Assembly (NCBI GenBank): GCA_024362935.1
Contig: JANCRA010000009.1
Span: 15,569,572 to 15,633,571, forward strand
DNA length: 64,000 nucleotides
Source: Setophaga petechia
Taxonomy: Eukaryota > Chordata > Aves > Passeriformes > Parulidae
Direction of reading: 5' to 3'
The position numbers and the translations under genes are program-made. The notes under the pieces are model-generated. The model was not told the DNA's origin and did no database searches. It was given only the letters and a program-made list of their open reading frames with translations. This document shows positions 1-14,596 of this stretch, piece by piece; position 1 is the first letter of the stretch, and each line of letters begins with the position of its first letter.

Positions 1-2008
1 ACATGTGTAGCTGGAGTTGTTTTGTGCAGATGCTCTACATCCTTCTCCTGTAGAGCTGCCCATGGCTCATATCTCCTTTTCCAGCACAGATCTCTGGCAA
101 TTCCCCCACCTTATCCTTATGTATCACAGCTAGTCTCATTTGGATAAGTAGCTCACAGAATTTTGAACTTCATCACACAAGCACATTTTTTACTGTGAAA
201 GTGAAGCCCGTCTGTAGCATTTTCTGCTTTCTTTACACCCACAAACTCAGAGTCTTAAAAAGCTTCTGCCTCCTCAACTCTCTGAAACAGAAAATGGGGC
301 CTCATGTATCAGACTAAAGTATAACCATCTCAGTGCTCCTGCAGGAAAAGAACACCTGTGTGGAAAGATCAATAAACACCACCAGTTGCTTCAAAAGTCG
401 TAAAATGGAAAGACTCCAAAAAATAAAACGTGTGGCAGGAGACCCTGGCTCCAGACACTGCAGGAGAACTCCTGGGAAATGCAGTAATTAGTGGGAAGTC
501 TCAGACTTGTTTTCTTTCAGTGGTTCCATGCATAAAAATATTTGGTTTAGGAGATGAAATCACAGTGGCAGGAAGAAATACCTGTGTGAAATGAAAGCTT
601 GTTTATGCTTAATGCATTGGAGAAATGGTTAATGAATGGTTTATGTCAGTGAAAATAAAACACTCACAATGTTGCCAAGGCCACAGACCTCAGGTGAGCT
701 GCGTATATGCTGGCTGGTCCTGTGAGCTGAAAGTGTCTGGGATTGCTTTGGTTTTTTTCATTCTTTAAACAAACAAAAAAAAAAAAGTGATAATATCCAG
801 TGATATTTTCTTTCTTCTACCTGCCTTTTCACATTACTGTAGCTCTTTGTTACTGTAGCTCATCGCTCCTTTGCTAATCTGCACATTTCCCTAAGTTTTC
901 CTTCATTGCCAAGAGAGAAGAATCATTTGGGAAGGCCCAGCTTCTCCTTGATGGCTCTCTCTTGCCTCTCCAGGTCGCCACTTGGAGGCCCCTCTGTCAT
1001 CTTTGCAGGTCTCTCCTCCCCACCCCTTGCTCTCCTCAGCCGCTGAGGATGTGATGGTCCTTCCTCATTGCTTTCACATCTCCTCCAGCCGGGTCCACTC
1101 CTGCTCTTCTGCCTGGATCCTGCTGCTGCTTTCATGCTCACATTGGCCAGCCTGTCACCAGCTGAGGGACTGTTGTTTTCCCTGAGAGAACCCTGTCACA
1201 ACTACTTTCCTAAAGACTGCCACAGGTTCCACAATAATGTCCTGTAAAGGAGAAAGAGCTGTCTGGGATTCTAGATTTGCTGCCAGGTATGGTGTGCAGA
1301 ATTCATGCAGAACTCTGAGTCTATTTACTCCATGCAAGTGGCTGTAGAAGTACCCAGTGATTCCCCTGCCTGTACAGAGCTTAACAGGAGAAGGGTTGAT
1401 TTTCTTCCCTTCCCCTTCACATTTCCTCTTGAAGATTTTTGACAGCTGTGTGCCCCTGAGCTTGGGCCTTGAGGTGTGATTGAGAGACAAATTAAGTTTT
1501 CTAAATGGTTATAAAGCTAAATCCTAAAATTAGAATAATTTGTGTTGTGTAGGGGTTTGAATACATGTGAAAACTTAACAGTAGAATAATGGCAGTATTT
1601 TAAAGCTCTTCAATTCACATTGTAGGGATTTGCAAGGGAATTGGAAGGAGTGGGTTCATTCTCCCCAGATACAGCACTTGCTCCATGCTGTGTGCCAGGG
1701 TGAACAGTCCCCAGCTGTTTCCTGCCCCTAAATCATCACAGGGAAACCTGCAGTCCAGCAAAGATGTACACCAGTGTGTTATGTCACTATAACAGTATTA
1801 GGAGTAGAGTGAGCCTGGCTGACTTTACTGCAATGGTCAGTGGTCTGCTTTGGGCCTCGCTTCTGCAACCTTTTGCTCTTATGGGATCTCATCCAAAGCT
1901 CTCTGAATTCCCATTCACCTTGGCGGGCTTCCACTCTGCCTCGCTGCAGCTGATATCATAGATAAGAGCTCCAGGACTGAGTTCTTTGATTCTGCCTGAA
2001 ATTAGTTA
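1..2008. other. Upstream DNA, no confirmed gene
   Basis: AT-rich sequence with a somewhat GC-richer patch at about 920-1190, which is open on the - strand (see findings). No confident gene, RNA or repeat. Confidence 0.6.
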
Positions 2009-2245
2009 TCAAGTTCTTCTAAGATAAACCCTGAGTATCCCTTCATCCAGACAGCCAATAAGGATATTAAACAGGGCAAGCCCCAATAGTGAACTCTTGG
2101 AAACACCGCTGTTGGCCATCTGCCGGATGGATGTACATTCATCACCACACTCTGGCCTCAGAGCCTTTACCCAATAAACAACACACCTGTCCATGCCATG
2201 AACAGCCAGTTTCTCCAGCAGAATGACGTGGTAGACATAAAATCG
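2009..2245 (-). mobile_element. CR1 LINE fragment (reverse-transcriptase domain)
   Basis: The - strand translates to a decayed but readable CR1 reverse-transcriptase piece. HVILLEKLAVHGMDRCVVYW corresponds to the '[20 protein letters not shown]' type, and GLALFNILIGCLDEGI corresponds to the core 'GPVLFNIFINDLDDGI'. The copy has lost both ends and is inactive. Confidence 0.85.
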
Positions 2246-4730
2246 TGACTGCACTGTGTGGTGTGGACACTTGCCACGCTCTGAAGTAAATTCGTTGCTG
2301 GAGGTACAGGAATCCCGAGAAGCTCTAGGAGAACCATGTTTTTCTGCCTATGGACAGGGATTTTGTCTCATGGACACGATGGGCTATGCCCCACATCCCA
2401 TGTGCAGGATGTGCACATGCATGGCAGCAGCATGCCTGAGGGTCTCATTGGCTCACTGTAGCCTCTGGTAGGCTCAGTCATGGGTTATGTAGAAATCCTT
2501 GGCAAGCGGTCTAATTCCTCCTTTTCTAATAAGACTACATTTTTGGATGGAAGAAGGTACTGTTTGAGCAGGTAAGGCTCATAAGGGAATGTAAAACCAA
2601 GTTAGTTTTTCCTTGCCTTCTTCTTTCATGCCTTTAGGTGAAACAAATTGATGGGCATAATTCCTGAAGACATGGAGCACCAAATATGCACTTCTCAGTG
2701 AAATGAGGATTTCCTTGTGAACATTATAAATCCTTTCCAAAGGCTTTTTCCTTTTTGTTTATTAGTACAATCAGCAAGAAAATCTCGAATGAATAACAAT
2801 CAAATATGCCAAAGTTGTGAGTGGCTAATTGGTACTTGTTGCCTTTCTTCCAATTTGCAATGGCATTCCTGATAGTGGCATAACATGTCATCTGTTCTCA
2901 GAGGGGCTAGAAATCTTCCCAGATTTAATTAATAATTTAATTACAAGTTTTTGTTTTTCCTCTTACTGAGCACCAACATGTTGTCCCATGAAGTTTGAAA
3001 AGAACATTGTCTATTTACTGTATCTGTTTCAGTCCCTGTTTCTCCTGCAGTTTTTGTCTTCTAAATATAACTGTCCTTTAGACTCCAACACACAAGGAAC
3101 AGAGTGGTTTGTCAGTCCTTGATGCCACTTTCTCTGCATATTCTGTTTTCAGAGTCCTAGAAGTGCGTAAGCAGAACTCATTTCCAAGAACTTATGAAGC
3201 TGGTCTGATAAACTAAGGCTGTTACTCAGAAAAAAGTTGGTGCCTCTTAATGAGTTGCATGAATGCTTTTCGTATGCAATACTTAAAGGGGAAGGAATAA
3301 AGGGAAATTATTTATGATATATTGAACATTTTAATGTGACTGTATCAGAAATATTTGTGGTTTGTGATGCTTGAAAATTATTATTATGAGACAATGAAGA
3401 TGCGATATTCTTGTCTATTCCAAGTGTAGAAGACATAAGTGTTTATGGGAAAATCTAAGAGCTGGACACCATAATGCTTTTCCTGCCTACTGTGATATAG
3501 CAGACTGCCATACCTGTATGTGTTCCAGCTGAGGGGAAAAGGTCAAGGGCTGTGAGAAGGACTTGAATAAGGCCATGGAGGGTTTTAATTAAAGGATTTT
3601 AACAAGCTTCCCAACCAGATGAGAACTACATCTGTGGCTGAGCTCCTGCGGCTGTACAGAGCAGCAGCAGCAGCAATGCTCATGTGCTTCGTGAAGCGTG
3701 GACAGCTTTTGAATGGCAGTTGTGTAATGAATTGATTTAGTAGGGGGCAGGCTCAAGACTCTTTTCTGCACCTGTCAAAAGCAAACCCATCTTCAAGGAA
3801 ATCAGTGGCTATTTTGTACTGCTGGGACAGCAGACAGATCATTTGCTCATGGAGAGACCTTTAGTTTTATGAGTCAATATATTCAAAGACTATCCAAGAC
3901 AATGTAAATCCCCATCATGTAAAACTAGCAACTGAAATTGCACAGCCTAACCATTGAAATGTTATTTTAAGGCTTTCTGGTCTGTTTTAGACTTAAGCAA
4001 ATTATCTGGCACAACTGACCAATTAGTGAAGTGAAGCAAAAAGAAAAATCACACAAGTTGGAATCTGGTGATGAAGAGATTTTATTTCTAGTTGTGACAG
4101 GTTTACCACTCTATTTAGAGATTTAGTGGCTGGCACCACTTATTAAAAGAAAAGAATTTTTTTCCTGTATGAAATTGTTCCTCCCTAGCATATTGTAGAA
4201 TTGTGAAATGCTGAGACAAGCATGTAGTCAGGGAGTGAACCTGGCCCATGTCATAGTCTTACACTGTATTAATCTAAGAATGCTCTGATGGATTACTGTA
4301 TACACACAAGGACAAACATGGACATATGATCTTCATGACAAAATACTGGTACCAGATGTGGTAGGCAGGTAATGAGAACATGAAAGGTATTATGTTATAT
4401 TGGTTGTAAGTCTTCCCTTTGACCTTCCTGGAAGAGTTTAAATAGCTCCTGCGTGTTAAACCCTATGTGCGTGAGGCGAGGCGTGACTTTGGATCTCAGG
4501 GCTTTAAGAGTGCCCATTTGAGCGGCTCTGTGCTGGGTGAGGCAGAGACTGGAAGAGCTTTGCAGCTGTATTTGTATGCTTTGCCTATGAATTTTGGGGA
4601 AAAAAGCAAGCCAAATTGATTCTTTGGGCCATCAGCTGAGCCATACTGACCTTCTGTAAAAGAATCCATGAGGAAAAAAACCCAAATACTTTTTGCTCTC
4701 CCCCTAAAAACAAAAATGATGCAGAATTCA

Positions 4731-4771
4731 TTATTCCTCTATAAAACCAGGTTTATTCCTCTATAAAACCA
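4731..4771. repeat. 22-bp tandem duplication
   Basis: TTATTCCTCTATAAAACCA recurs with a 22-base period, about 1.9 copies. Small and non-coding. Confidence 0.85.
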
Positions 4772-7602
4772 TGTTACTCTGCAATAGCTGTGTTTTCTGT
4801 TACTGATTCTCGGTCTGTAGCTCCATACAGAACAGACCTGTTAAACTTAAGACTGGAAGAAGGGGTCGTTGTTGATCAGGGAATGACAAACCTGCATCCC
4901 TGCAGAGGCAAAGGCCTGTTTAATTACGGGCTCAGTGAGTGATCTCTTTGGGCCTCAGTGTTTGCCCTGGCTGCCACATTCATAATGATCACCACATCAC
5001 TTTTTCCTCTTCCTGTTTCTTTCCTGATTGATCCCAGAAATTGCTTAACCTTCTTCTTTTCACTGTGCACAGCTACCACGCCTCTTTACTGTTATCAATT
5101 TCTTTATGGTACATGATTCTTCTTCTCTAGGAACAGAGCTCCCCACATCTCAGCTGATCCTGCCTTCAGATTTGACTGTAAAATCTTGTGAAGTTCAGAT
5201 TCAGACTCAAGAGTCTGTTAATTTCCCAGGCAAACTTCCTCCTTTACAGATACAAGCATAACATTTTCTGTTCTGTAGTCACATGGTTATCAGTCTGTAT
5301 TGAACCGTCCGTGCTAATGCACATGAAATGTCTTATTTTGGTTAGTGTTCTGTTCTGGGAGAGAGACAGTCCTTTGTATTATTTGGTCTTTTGAGAATTT
5401 GATTTTGCTGTTGTTCTCAAAGTATTTACATTGTATGTAGGTATGCAGTTCTGGAGAAGTTGTTTCACTTTATTAGCTGGATTATTTTAAACAGAAGGAA
5501 AATTGTTTATGGGTCTGAAGCCCCCAGTTCATAGTAGTCAAATACAATGGTGATCCAATAGGAACACAAAACATGGCTTACTTTTGCTACTCAAAGTGTC
5601 ATTACTTGAAGCCATGACAGCAGATTATAATACACATTATTGTGATAAGAAGAGTTACTTGTTACACAGTTTTAATCAAGCTCCAAGTGCAGAGCAAATT
5701 TCAGCAGCCGTCTGTTGAACAGACAGAGCCTCCTAAATCTTTATGTACTTATACTGTTGGCACACAGTGCCCAGTTAACAAAGAAAGCACCTATATCATT
5801 AGGACGAATTATATGTCTGAGGTATTACATCATTTAATATTCCACTGTCTCTTTCCCTTCTTTGTCTTCCTGGAGGCGAAATGGAAGAGAAGAAGAATGT
5901 TATGCCTCCTGCTAATGAAAAGCACCAAAATTTTTTTCAAAATCCATCTTTGTTCTAAGATCTCTGTTCAGGACACTTAATCCTTGAAACAGTCAATTTT
6001 CTCAGTACTGCTCTCACCACATGTTCCATAGCAACCTTTGATTTAGATTTTGACTAAATTTGTGCATGTTTTATGAGAATATTTTGAGTCCTAAGTAGGT
6101 TGATCATAAATGGATACAACAGTAATGAAGAGCTTGTTTTGATTAGTTCTTTGATCTAACAGTTCCATTGAGCCTGAGCTTCCGCAGGAGAGCTGAGGAG
6201 TACTCAGCACACAAGAACTGCAGAGAAAGGCTGGTACCTACTGTGTCAGCAGCTCATTTATCCTGGGTCCAACCAGGAGCAAATTCAATCCCTGCTAATA
6301 AACACAACTTCCTCCAAGCTGTGTGCCGGCTCGTACAGGGAGAGGTGAGGGATTAACACTTGGACAGTATCACTTATGTCTGAGATGTTTGTCTCTGTGT
6401 CACATCTGTCCTCTCTGCCTGACTCAGCTGGAAAGTGCCTGACCTGCAGTTACAGTGCAGTCTGTGGGACCATTGCTTGGCTTCAAGGCAAGGCTCACTG
6501 ATCTCACCTGGCATTTTTGTTACATGGTCAGAATGCCAAATTTGGCATTTCTGTATTTTTTTTCATCTTTTTATTTTGTGTTATGGAAATGCTTTGTGGT
6601 CTCTGAAAACACATTGGATTTGGTTAATTTTGTTAAACAAATTCGAGACCAGTTTAACCATGCTGTAACCTGGCTTTCCAACAGAGGGGTTCCCTTACAT
6701 ATGCTCCTGGCTACCAGCACTGCTATTGGGAGGCCAACTTCCCACTGCACAGGTAGCATCAAGTAAGAGTTAATTGGTGTGGAAGAACCACCTGTCTTAT
6801 TTAAAGCCAACTCATATCTTTCATTCACCCAAACCATCCTATTGGACTCGCCCATTGAACTCCAGCTAAAAGTGACTTTGACTTATCTACTAGGCTCTAT
6901 CAGCTGCACCCTATTAGCTTTAATAAGTAATTGATCATTTTTCTTGGTTACATTTATAATTTGTTTTTTGATTAAATTAAGGAGTACAGATTTTCACAAA
7001 TTACTCATCCCACTGATTCCTATTTTATTTGTAATCTATGGCTCTAGATTAAACTTGCCAGCACTGCTTACGTATTCTGAAGGTGTTCTCTTTCATATGG
7101 CTTCCATTTCCTGGAATGAGAAAATAAAGGAGGCTTTCATGCACGTGTGACAATAGAAAGTAAGAGTCTGTTGTAATGTTCAAAGTTCAGATGTTCAGCA
7201 ACTCAGCCAGGTACCCTCTTGAGGCAGCAGTGCAGAAGCTGCTCAGTTTAGCCCACATTTTGTCAGTTGTTTTCTTCTTTCTAAGGAAGGAAACTTCTCT
7301 ACAAAAGCTTCTGGATTCATTTTTACCATGCTTAACATTGCTATGATGAGAAGTGCACTTCCTTATTCTCTTATATTTTCAACTAGGTCCTAAATATGGT
7401 AAATTCATGTTTTACTTCCATATGGAAGAACTGCAGCTCAGAGTTTCAAATAAAGCCAGGATCTGTCCCTGCATTAATACAATTGCAGAGACTGAATTAC
7501 AACCAGAATGCTTTTTCTAAGAAACAGATAATGCTGCCTCTGGGCAAAATGTGTGAGTAAAATCCTTCAGTCAGATAACAGACTAAATAAACTGGATTTA
7601 AA

Positions 7603-7656
7603 TGATGATAATGAAAATGATAATAATAAGAAGGAGGAGGAGAAAGAGGAGGAAGT
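7603..7656. repeat. Purine-rich simple sequence
   Basis: Imperfect GATGATAAT / AATAATAAG units grade into GGAGGAGGAGAAAGAGGAGG. Low-complexity sequence, no gene. Confidence 0.8.
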
Positions 7657-10419
7657 TATGCTAAGTTGCACCAACTAAAAATAATCAATGCAAGATTTAA
7701 AAAGGAAAATCCTGTACAGAAACCTTGTTTAAAAATAAGTTTCTGAATTATATCATCAGTTTGAGATTTGGGCTGCTAAGGGGAAGAGTTTGGCTGTTTA
7801 TGGTACTACAAAATTAATGTCTGAAAGCTGGCTTTTATAGATTACTGGGTTTCTGCAAAGTTCTGTCGTGGAACTTGGAATTCACTCAGAGCCAAAACAG
7901 TTTTCTTTTGTTTTTGTCACTTGTCCTTGCTTATGACAAGGGTCAGCATTTTTAAGTACAATGATTTGGAACTGTTTGAAGTAAGTTATTGCCTTGTTCC
8001 AGTGTGTTAATCAGGACCTTGTAATTAAAAGTAACCTCCCAACAATGAACTTGGCACAGTGCATGGTTTGTTGCTGTGTTGTTTAAACATTTTTATGTTG
8101 CTGATGGAACAGCTTAGCTATCCAGGAAGAAAATAGCCAAGTTTGCTAAATACCTCACTGTCATACACTTGTGGAACACCCTGGAGAAAAGGTTAACATG
8201 GAATTTATACTTCCTGGTGCACTGGCTGCTGAGAGAGAACAAGTGAATTTTGGGGAACTGGTGGCATTCATCAGTAGGGCTTTGACTTTCCAGCTTGTAA
8301 GAAAATGGAGTTAAATATGTTACTCTAAAACCTGCATGGCAGCATTCAATACCAGAAGCATGTAGAGAAGCAAGAAAATAAAAGATTGAGAACATCATGC
8401 TTCTAAGGAATTAATTATTTGTTTATCATTTATATATTACAGTCACCGAGATTTCAAAAAACAGGAATCCCCTCCTAATGGTACAAGAAGCAAGTATGAC
8501 CACCATTTAAATATTTAGGCAATAGTCCAGAAACCTAACTTGTATGCTTGCCTATGTGTTTTCTTGCCAGCTGTTCTCTCTTTTCCCATTTTCTCCTGGC
8601 AATCCATCCTTCCTGTTTGTTCAATACCCATATTTGGGAGGCTGAAGGCACACAGCTCTCAGCACTCTGGTGCAACTAGGTTTTCAAATAGACATGGCAT
8701 CATCTGGGCAGGAGATTAAAATCAAGCCAAAGGAACATATTTCACTTGGGGTACCAGTTAGCTGTGGGAAATAATTATGGGAAATTCAGTGAAATGTGAG
8801 GATATAGAATCCAAAGAATTAATGCAAACAGAGAGGAAGCAGAAAAATTTGTGGAAAACTGCCCCAAGAGGATTGGAAAAAAGTGTACTCTGAATGCAGC
8901 CTGTGATTTAGGAAGACTCTAAATTGTAGACTCCCAGAAAATGGGAGAGTAAAATAAAGGAAAATTTTTCTGTGTTCATCTTTTTTCTTGTTCCTCCTTA
9001 AGCCACTTGGATAGTTAGATGGCCTTTTGTCCAATTTAATTGGACAGCAGGTCCTTCCTAACAATTTTCTCTTGAGAACAAGATTCAGAACTATAGCTAA
9101 AGATTTTGTCCTGGATATTTCACTATTTATTTCCAGTGTACTTTTTAATTTTAGTTTTAAATGTTGACATCTTATCTACTATGTTTCACAATAGATATAT
9201 TGATTGTATTTTATTCTATCAGCTGCATTTTATCTTCAGTGCAAGAAACTGTCTAATTTATCATGCTAATACTGCATTTGTATATAATGTACTTGTTGAA
9301 GGTTTTACAATCTATGAAACAGGGTCTCATGATTGAAGAACATACATTAGCAAGTTTTGCTTTTATGGATGTAATCTACTGTGTCTTTTCTGCATGAGAG
9401 CATGAAAAAGTGAATAAGGAAGAGAGAAAATTGTGGGAACCTTTTCATCCTGTTGCAAAGAAATCAAATTTTTAGGGTGGAGGAAGGTGGTGTTTTTTGT
9501 ACACTGACATTAGCAGCATCAAAACAGTCACTCCCAAGACCTAAAAAGAAAATTCCTGTGCTGAGAACTCAATTAGTACATCATTTCACCTTGGCAGCAG
9601 CAAGGGAATGCAGAGGCATGGACTGAGGAATTAATCTTCTCAGAGGCTTTAAAATATTGTTAAAGATAAACCAGGATCACTTAAAACATCTTGGTGGTTG
9701 TTAATCTGCTCCCCTCTACATCTAATGTCCAGGCCTAATTGCCTTGTATGACCTGGTGATGAATTGGTCTTATGAATAGTGCTGTGCCTGGATTACTTTG
9801 CAGTTCCTAACCTAAATATTTGCAGGGGGAATTGCCCTTCTTTTGGAGCCTGCTTTGTATTGTATTGTGTGGGGCTGTTAAGACTGAGAAGCCTTAATGT
9901 AATTGATACAGCAACATGCAGACATGCTTACTTTTGTCTTCTTTTCTTTCTTTTTTTTTCCAATTTATTTTATTGTTGTTTTGCTGTGTTCTGATCATAG
10001 TAGAAGATTTGGAATGAATTGTTGGTAGGTGAACTGTGTATTCCATGTTTCCACATTTTCAACTGAGCTTTGAGATAGCAAAAGGTAGTGGAAGAAAGGC
10101 CTGAAAGACCACTCTTGTACTTGTGGAGCATATACAGCATGGGAAAGATATATTGTTTTGTTAACATGTCCAAACTCAGGTCACCAGTATGAAAATTATA
10201 CTGTGTGTTTAGCGTCCAAGCCTTCTTAAAACTTCTTAGCTTTGGCTGAGACTGCTGGCAGTGGTTGCAAAATGCAACAGTAATTTCCAGAGAGGAAACA
10301 GTCCTCTGAAAATGTAACAGATTTCCAACCAGGAGCAATCAAAGACAGAAATTCTGCAGCTGCATGAATATTACCAGATGTTAAACTACCTCATGATGGA
10401 AATCCTGGTTGCCAGGGGC

Positions 10420-11945
10420 AATTTAAACCATTCCCATATTCACCAGAAAGACAACACTGCAGGGCACAAGCAATCCGGGAGGTTTCTGGGGTGCATTGAG
10501 GATAACTTCCTAACCCTGGCAACTGAGGGGCCCATGAGAAACAGCACTCTGCTGGACCTCCCTGAGCTTGCAAACAAGAATACATGGCTGAGAGTGTAAA
10601 GGCTGGGAGCAGCTTTGGCTGCAGTGACCCATAGTGATGGAGTACAAGATTCTTAGAGGAGGAAACAGGACAAATAGCAGGATCACAGCAATGGGATCGA
10701 GACAGCAGGCTTTGGCCTCTTCAGGAATATCCTTGGAAGATTTCTATGGTATAATATCTTGGAGTCAAGATAGGTAGTCAAGATTCTTGACTGGCAAGAA
10801 TCACCTCTGGAATGCTCCAGTCCTACAATCAGGAAATCAAGCAAGGATGGCAGGAAGCCTGCATGGGTGAACAAGGAACTCCTGATAACTTAAATGTAAA
10901 ATGGAAGAATATGAGAGTCTAGTGGGTTTACATGTTTACATGGCAGGGTTTGGTCTGTGGGGGTTACAGGGTGGCCTTTGTGAATAGGAATGAAGAGTTG
11001 GGAAAGTATAGGTTAACCTGGGGCTCAGCTGAGTCCTGAGGAAGGAGGTGGATCAAATCTTCATGGAAACCATTTCTGAACGTATGAAGGACAAGAAAGT
11101 GGTTTGGAATAGTCAACGTGGATTTGCAAAAGGGAAATCATGCCTGGTCAAGCTGATAACCTCCCAAAAACAAAATGACCAGCTCCAAGGACAAGGGGAG
11201 AGCACTGGGTCTTAGCAAAACTTTTGACACTGTTTCTGATAACATGCTCCCAGGCAAGCTAAAGAAGCCTGGACTAGGCAAATGGATAGTCAGGGGATGT
11301 AAAACTGGGTGAACCACTGGGTTCTAAGATGTGTGATCAATGGCATGAAGTCCATCTGGAAGCCAGGCACTAGTGCTGTGTCTCAGACACCAGTGCTGTG
11401 GCCAGTGCTGGTCAACATTCTTGATGGGACTGCACCCTCAGCACATTTGCAGGGGATATAAAACTAGGAGTAGTACCTGTTACACCAACTAGAGCATCTG
11501 ACATGTGATGAGAGGCTGAGACAGCTGGGATCATTCATCCTGGGGAAGAGAATGCTGAGGGGATCTTATTAATGTGCATAAATACCTGATGGGACTGAAG
11601 GATAATGAGAACAGAGCCAGACTCTTTTCACTGGTGTCCAGTAAAAGGGCAAGAGACAATCTGCACAAACTGAAATACAGGAAATTTCTGAAATTGCTGA
11701 AATACTGGAACAGGCTGCCCACACATGTTCTGGAATTTCCATCCTTGTGGACTTCAAAATATTATTTAAAACTTGACAAGACACAGCTCTGCTTGCCTGC
11801 TCTAGCTGACCCTGCTTTGAGCAGGGGAGCTAGACCAGGTGATCTCCACAGATGTCTTCAAACCTCCACCCTTCAGTGAGGGGGTTGGAGTGGATGGTAT
11901 CCAGAGGTGTCTTCCAACCTCGACTCAGCCTGCTATTCTGTGAGC
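10420..11945 (+). mobile_element. CR1 LINE copy, degraded ORF2 and 3' end
   Basis: Pieces of CR1 ORF2 appear in the correct order on the + strand. First is an endonuclease-distal segment (FLGCIEDNFLTLATEGPMRN at about 10476-10560). A GCSDP remnant follows near 10620. Near 11040-11150 is a reverse-transcriptase start region (ISERMKDKKVVWNSQRGFAK, then GKSCLVKLIT). The C-terminal region comes at 11570-11780 (RARLFSLVSSKRARDN and YWNRLPTHVLEFPSL). It ends with a CR1 3' end, AGGTGATCTCCACAGATGTC, reaching TATTCTGTGAGCTGC. Many stops, frameshifts and internal deletions make it a fossil. Confidence 0.88.
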
Positions 11946-14590
11946 TGCAGATTAACTGGAGATCAATGTAGTATTATTCGCATTTCAGTTTCTCCTAAAA
12001 TTTCAAACAACAAATATATATTTAGTATTTTCTTCATTTTCTCCCCTCCCAGCACCATAATCAAAATCAATATTTACATGTCAATACTCTAGATGTGCAC
12101 CCTGATGAGTGACCTGAGACCAAGAAAATTGCTTGCACTTAGCTTTTTTAATAATCTTTACTTACAGATTTATAGAAGCAGGGGAAAGTCCCCTCAACTT
12201 TTGTGGACCTTTTGTCTGACTCAGAAAGCTTAATGTTGTAAAAGCCCAGTCTTGCATGAGAAGAGCATGGCTCTGAGGAGTTTGCTTCCTCCTTTTTAGT
12301 GAAGGCCTTGACCATAAGCCAGACATTGTGGAGTTGTAGTCCTGTCTTTATCCTCTCATACAATTAACTTTCTTGGTACTGAGATCCCAGCAGAGCATTC
12401 AGCTAAAATGAATTTAACTAGAAATAGGGAATTCCATAATGTATGAGTTTCAGATTATTGCATAAGACATAATATGAAGCCTTGTACTTCATTATAAATT
12501 ATTAATTCGGTTTTGAAAACTATATTGGATATGTAAACCTATTATTAAGGAAGTCTGCTGGCATTTCCACTTTTAAGAATTTAATATGGTTTTGCCATTA
12601 AAGATTCTCATTTTGATTATTTGTGGAATAACTATGAGAACTGCAAGACAGAAATTAATTTATCTTTGAATTAATGTTCTTTTGCCATCACAATTGCAGT
12701 TATTCTTCACATCTTTCTAACTCAGAAAAAAATGCAATTGAAAGTTGATCGTATCTTCTATGGAGAAAAAGGGAAGATTGAATCACATTCCAGCAGATCT
12801 TCTGTAACATAGAACTGTGTCTTCTATACAGGGATGTACAGGAGAGAGCTGTACAGGTCCGGTCGTTCTGACTGGAGAGCATAAAGCCAGGGGCACTCCA
12901 TATTTCTGTATGTGGTGCCAGGCTCTCGGGATTCATGTGGGTCTCTGGGAGAGTGGAGCTGCACCTCCACTGAACGCCAGGCAGGAAAAGCAGGGAGGCG
13001 CCTGTCCCTGGTGCATTTCTGGCAGGCGTCTATCTGCTGTTCCACACTGTTCTGCCACTGCCATTCCACTCCCCACCAGCAGTGTCTGCTGCACACCCCA
13101 TTGCCTTCCTGTGCCACTTCGCAGCTCTCGGAGACATAATTGTACCTTTGAGTTCTGCCTCTTTCATCTGCTTCAGTATCACCAGGTATGATTTTGGCAT
13201 TTGGGTCTGCTGCTGACACCTGCCAGTACTAGAGCTGCGTGATAAAGTTTTGAGGTTCCTTGTTATTTTCACTTTCACGGATATATATTCAGTGTGTACC
13301 ATTCTGGGTCATCCATTTTGTCCTTGCTGTCAGGTGCAGCTTGCTCAGGGTAGATTCCAGCTGATAATAACAAGATCACAGTCTGCACCATATTTAACTA
13401 GAAGGCTTTGTTTGCAACTTTAGATTATTTCTGCCTTGGCTACTTAATTTTACTTTCATCAGCACACTCCCAAACCTTACCTTTTTATTGGAAAAATATA
13501 GGAATGCTGCACACAAGACTCTTCAAGACAAAGATTTTAATGAAATGGTCCTGTAAATATTCTTCCTTCTGTGTTACAGTTATTCCAAGTGCATGTTTAA
13601 CTTGCTGATTTCACACACTGCTGTGCAGCCGTTTGTTATACATTAACTTAAGGCTCAATCCCACAAGGTACTGACTGTGGATCATGCTGAGTCTCTTTTC
13701 CACCCAGAGGCATTTAAAGGCTTACAGGGGGCTCAACAAACTGAGCCCAGAATCCAGGCAACAACAGGCTCTTTCAAAAAACCAAGCAGGTTTTCTGGAA
13801 CAAGGCTTGTACTATAACTGGACAATACTTTGTGCAATGGATTTTCATATATGCAGATTAAATATTATCCAGAAGAGCTGACATTTTAGTTAGTGGCTCC
13901 TGGAAGGCATAACCATTTAGGTATATATGGTGGTAATTAATTTCATTTTATAATTGTGGTTTTATTAGTTTTTCCAGTTAAGTGCAAAACCATGACTGAG
14001 ACTAATATCAGAATATCTAAAGTTTTGTGTGTTGGCTGCAGTGTGGTTTGACCGCCTGTTAATGTGTATATGGTTTTCAGAGTTGCAGATAATCTGTGCA
14101 GTTTATCTAGCAAAGCCATTAGGGCATTATTCTGTAGAGCTCACACACTATGCAACTGACTGCTTGTACTCTGTGACATCAAGGAGATCCCACTGGCAGT
14201 GGCATTGGGGGGCAAATTTCCTGGCATTACTCCAGCTTCCTGGACCACCTTCCTTGGGCAGAAGCCTATCCAGCCATAGAGCTGAGCCACTTGTGGCTGT
14301 GTGTATTGGTGTGTCATGACTGATGGCACTGGGCTGGAGTGCTGTCCTCCACTGTCATTCAGAAATTTTGAAAGGCAGACTTTGCTAAAGGCTACTAATC
14401 TGGTCTGTTGTGTACATTTTGGGAAGCCAGGAGAGATATGGAGTGACTAAATGTATCTTAATGTGATCATACTGTGGTGTAGCCTGTGCAAATTACAGTA
14501 TTAACTATTATCTTTCTATGAAAGTTTTTTCAGGAGAAGATGGTACCATTGGTCTGTGTTGTAATGTATTTGGCATTGAAAAAGTGTTGT
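11946..14590. other. Non-genic stretch
   Basis: AT-rich except 12800-13220, which is GC-richer and open on both strands (see findings). No recognisable protein or repeat. Confidence 0.55.
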
Positions 14591-14596
14591 AACATA

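Larger units (their letters stand above)
2246..10419. other. Non-genic stretch
   Basis: AT-rich. A 22-bp tandem duplication lies at 4731-4771 (TTATTCCTCTATAAAACCA twice) and a GAT/AAT/GGA-rich purine stretch at about 7603-7656. Open frames of up to about 120 codons carry no recognisable protein or splice context. It may be intergenic, or intron of an unseen upstream 5' exon. Confidence 0.6.
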
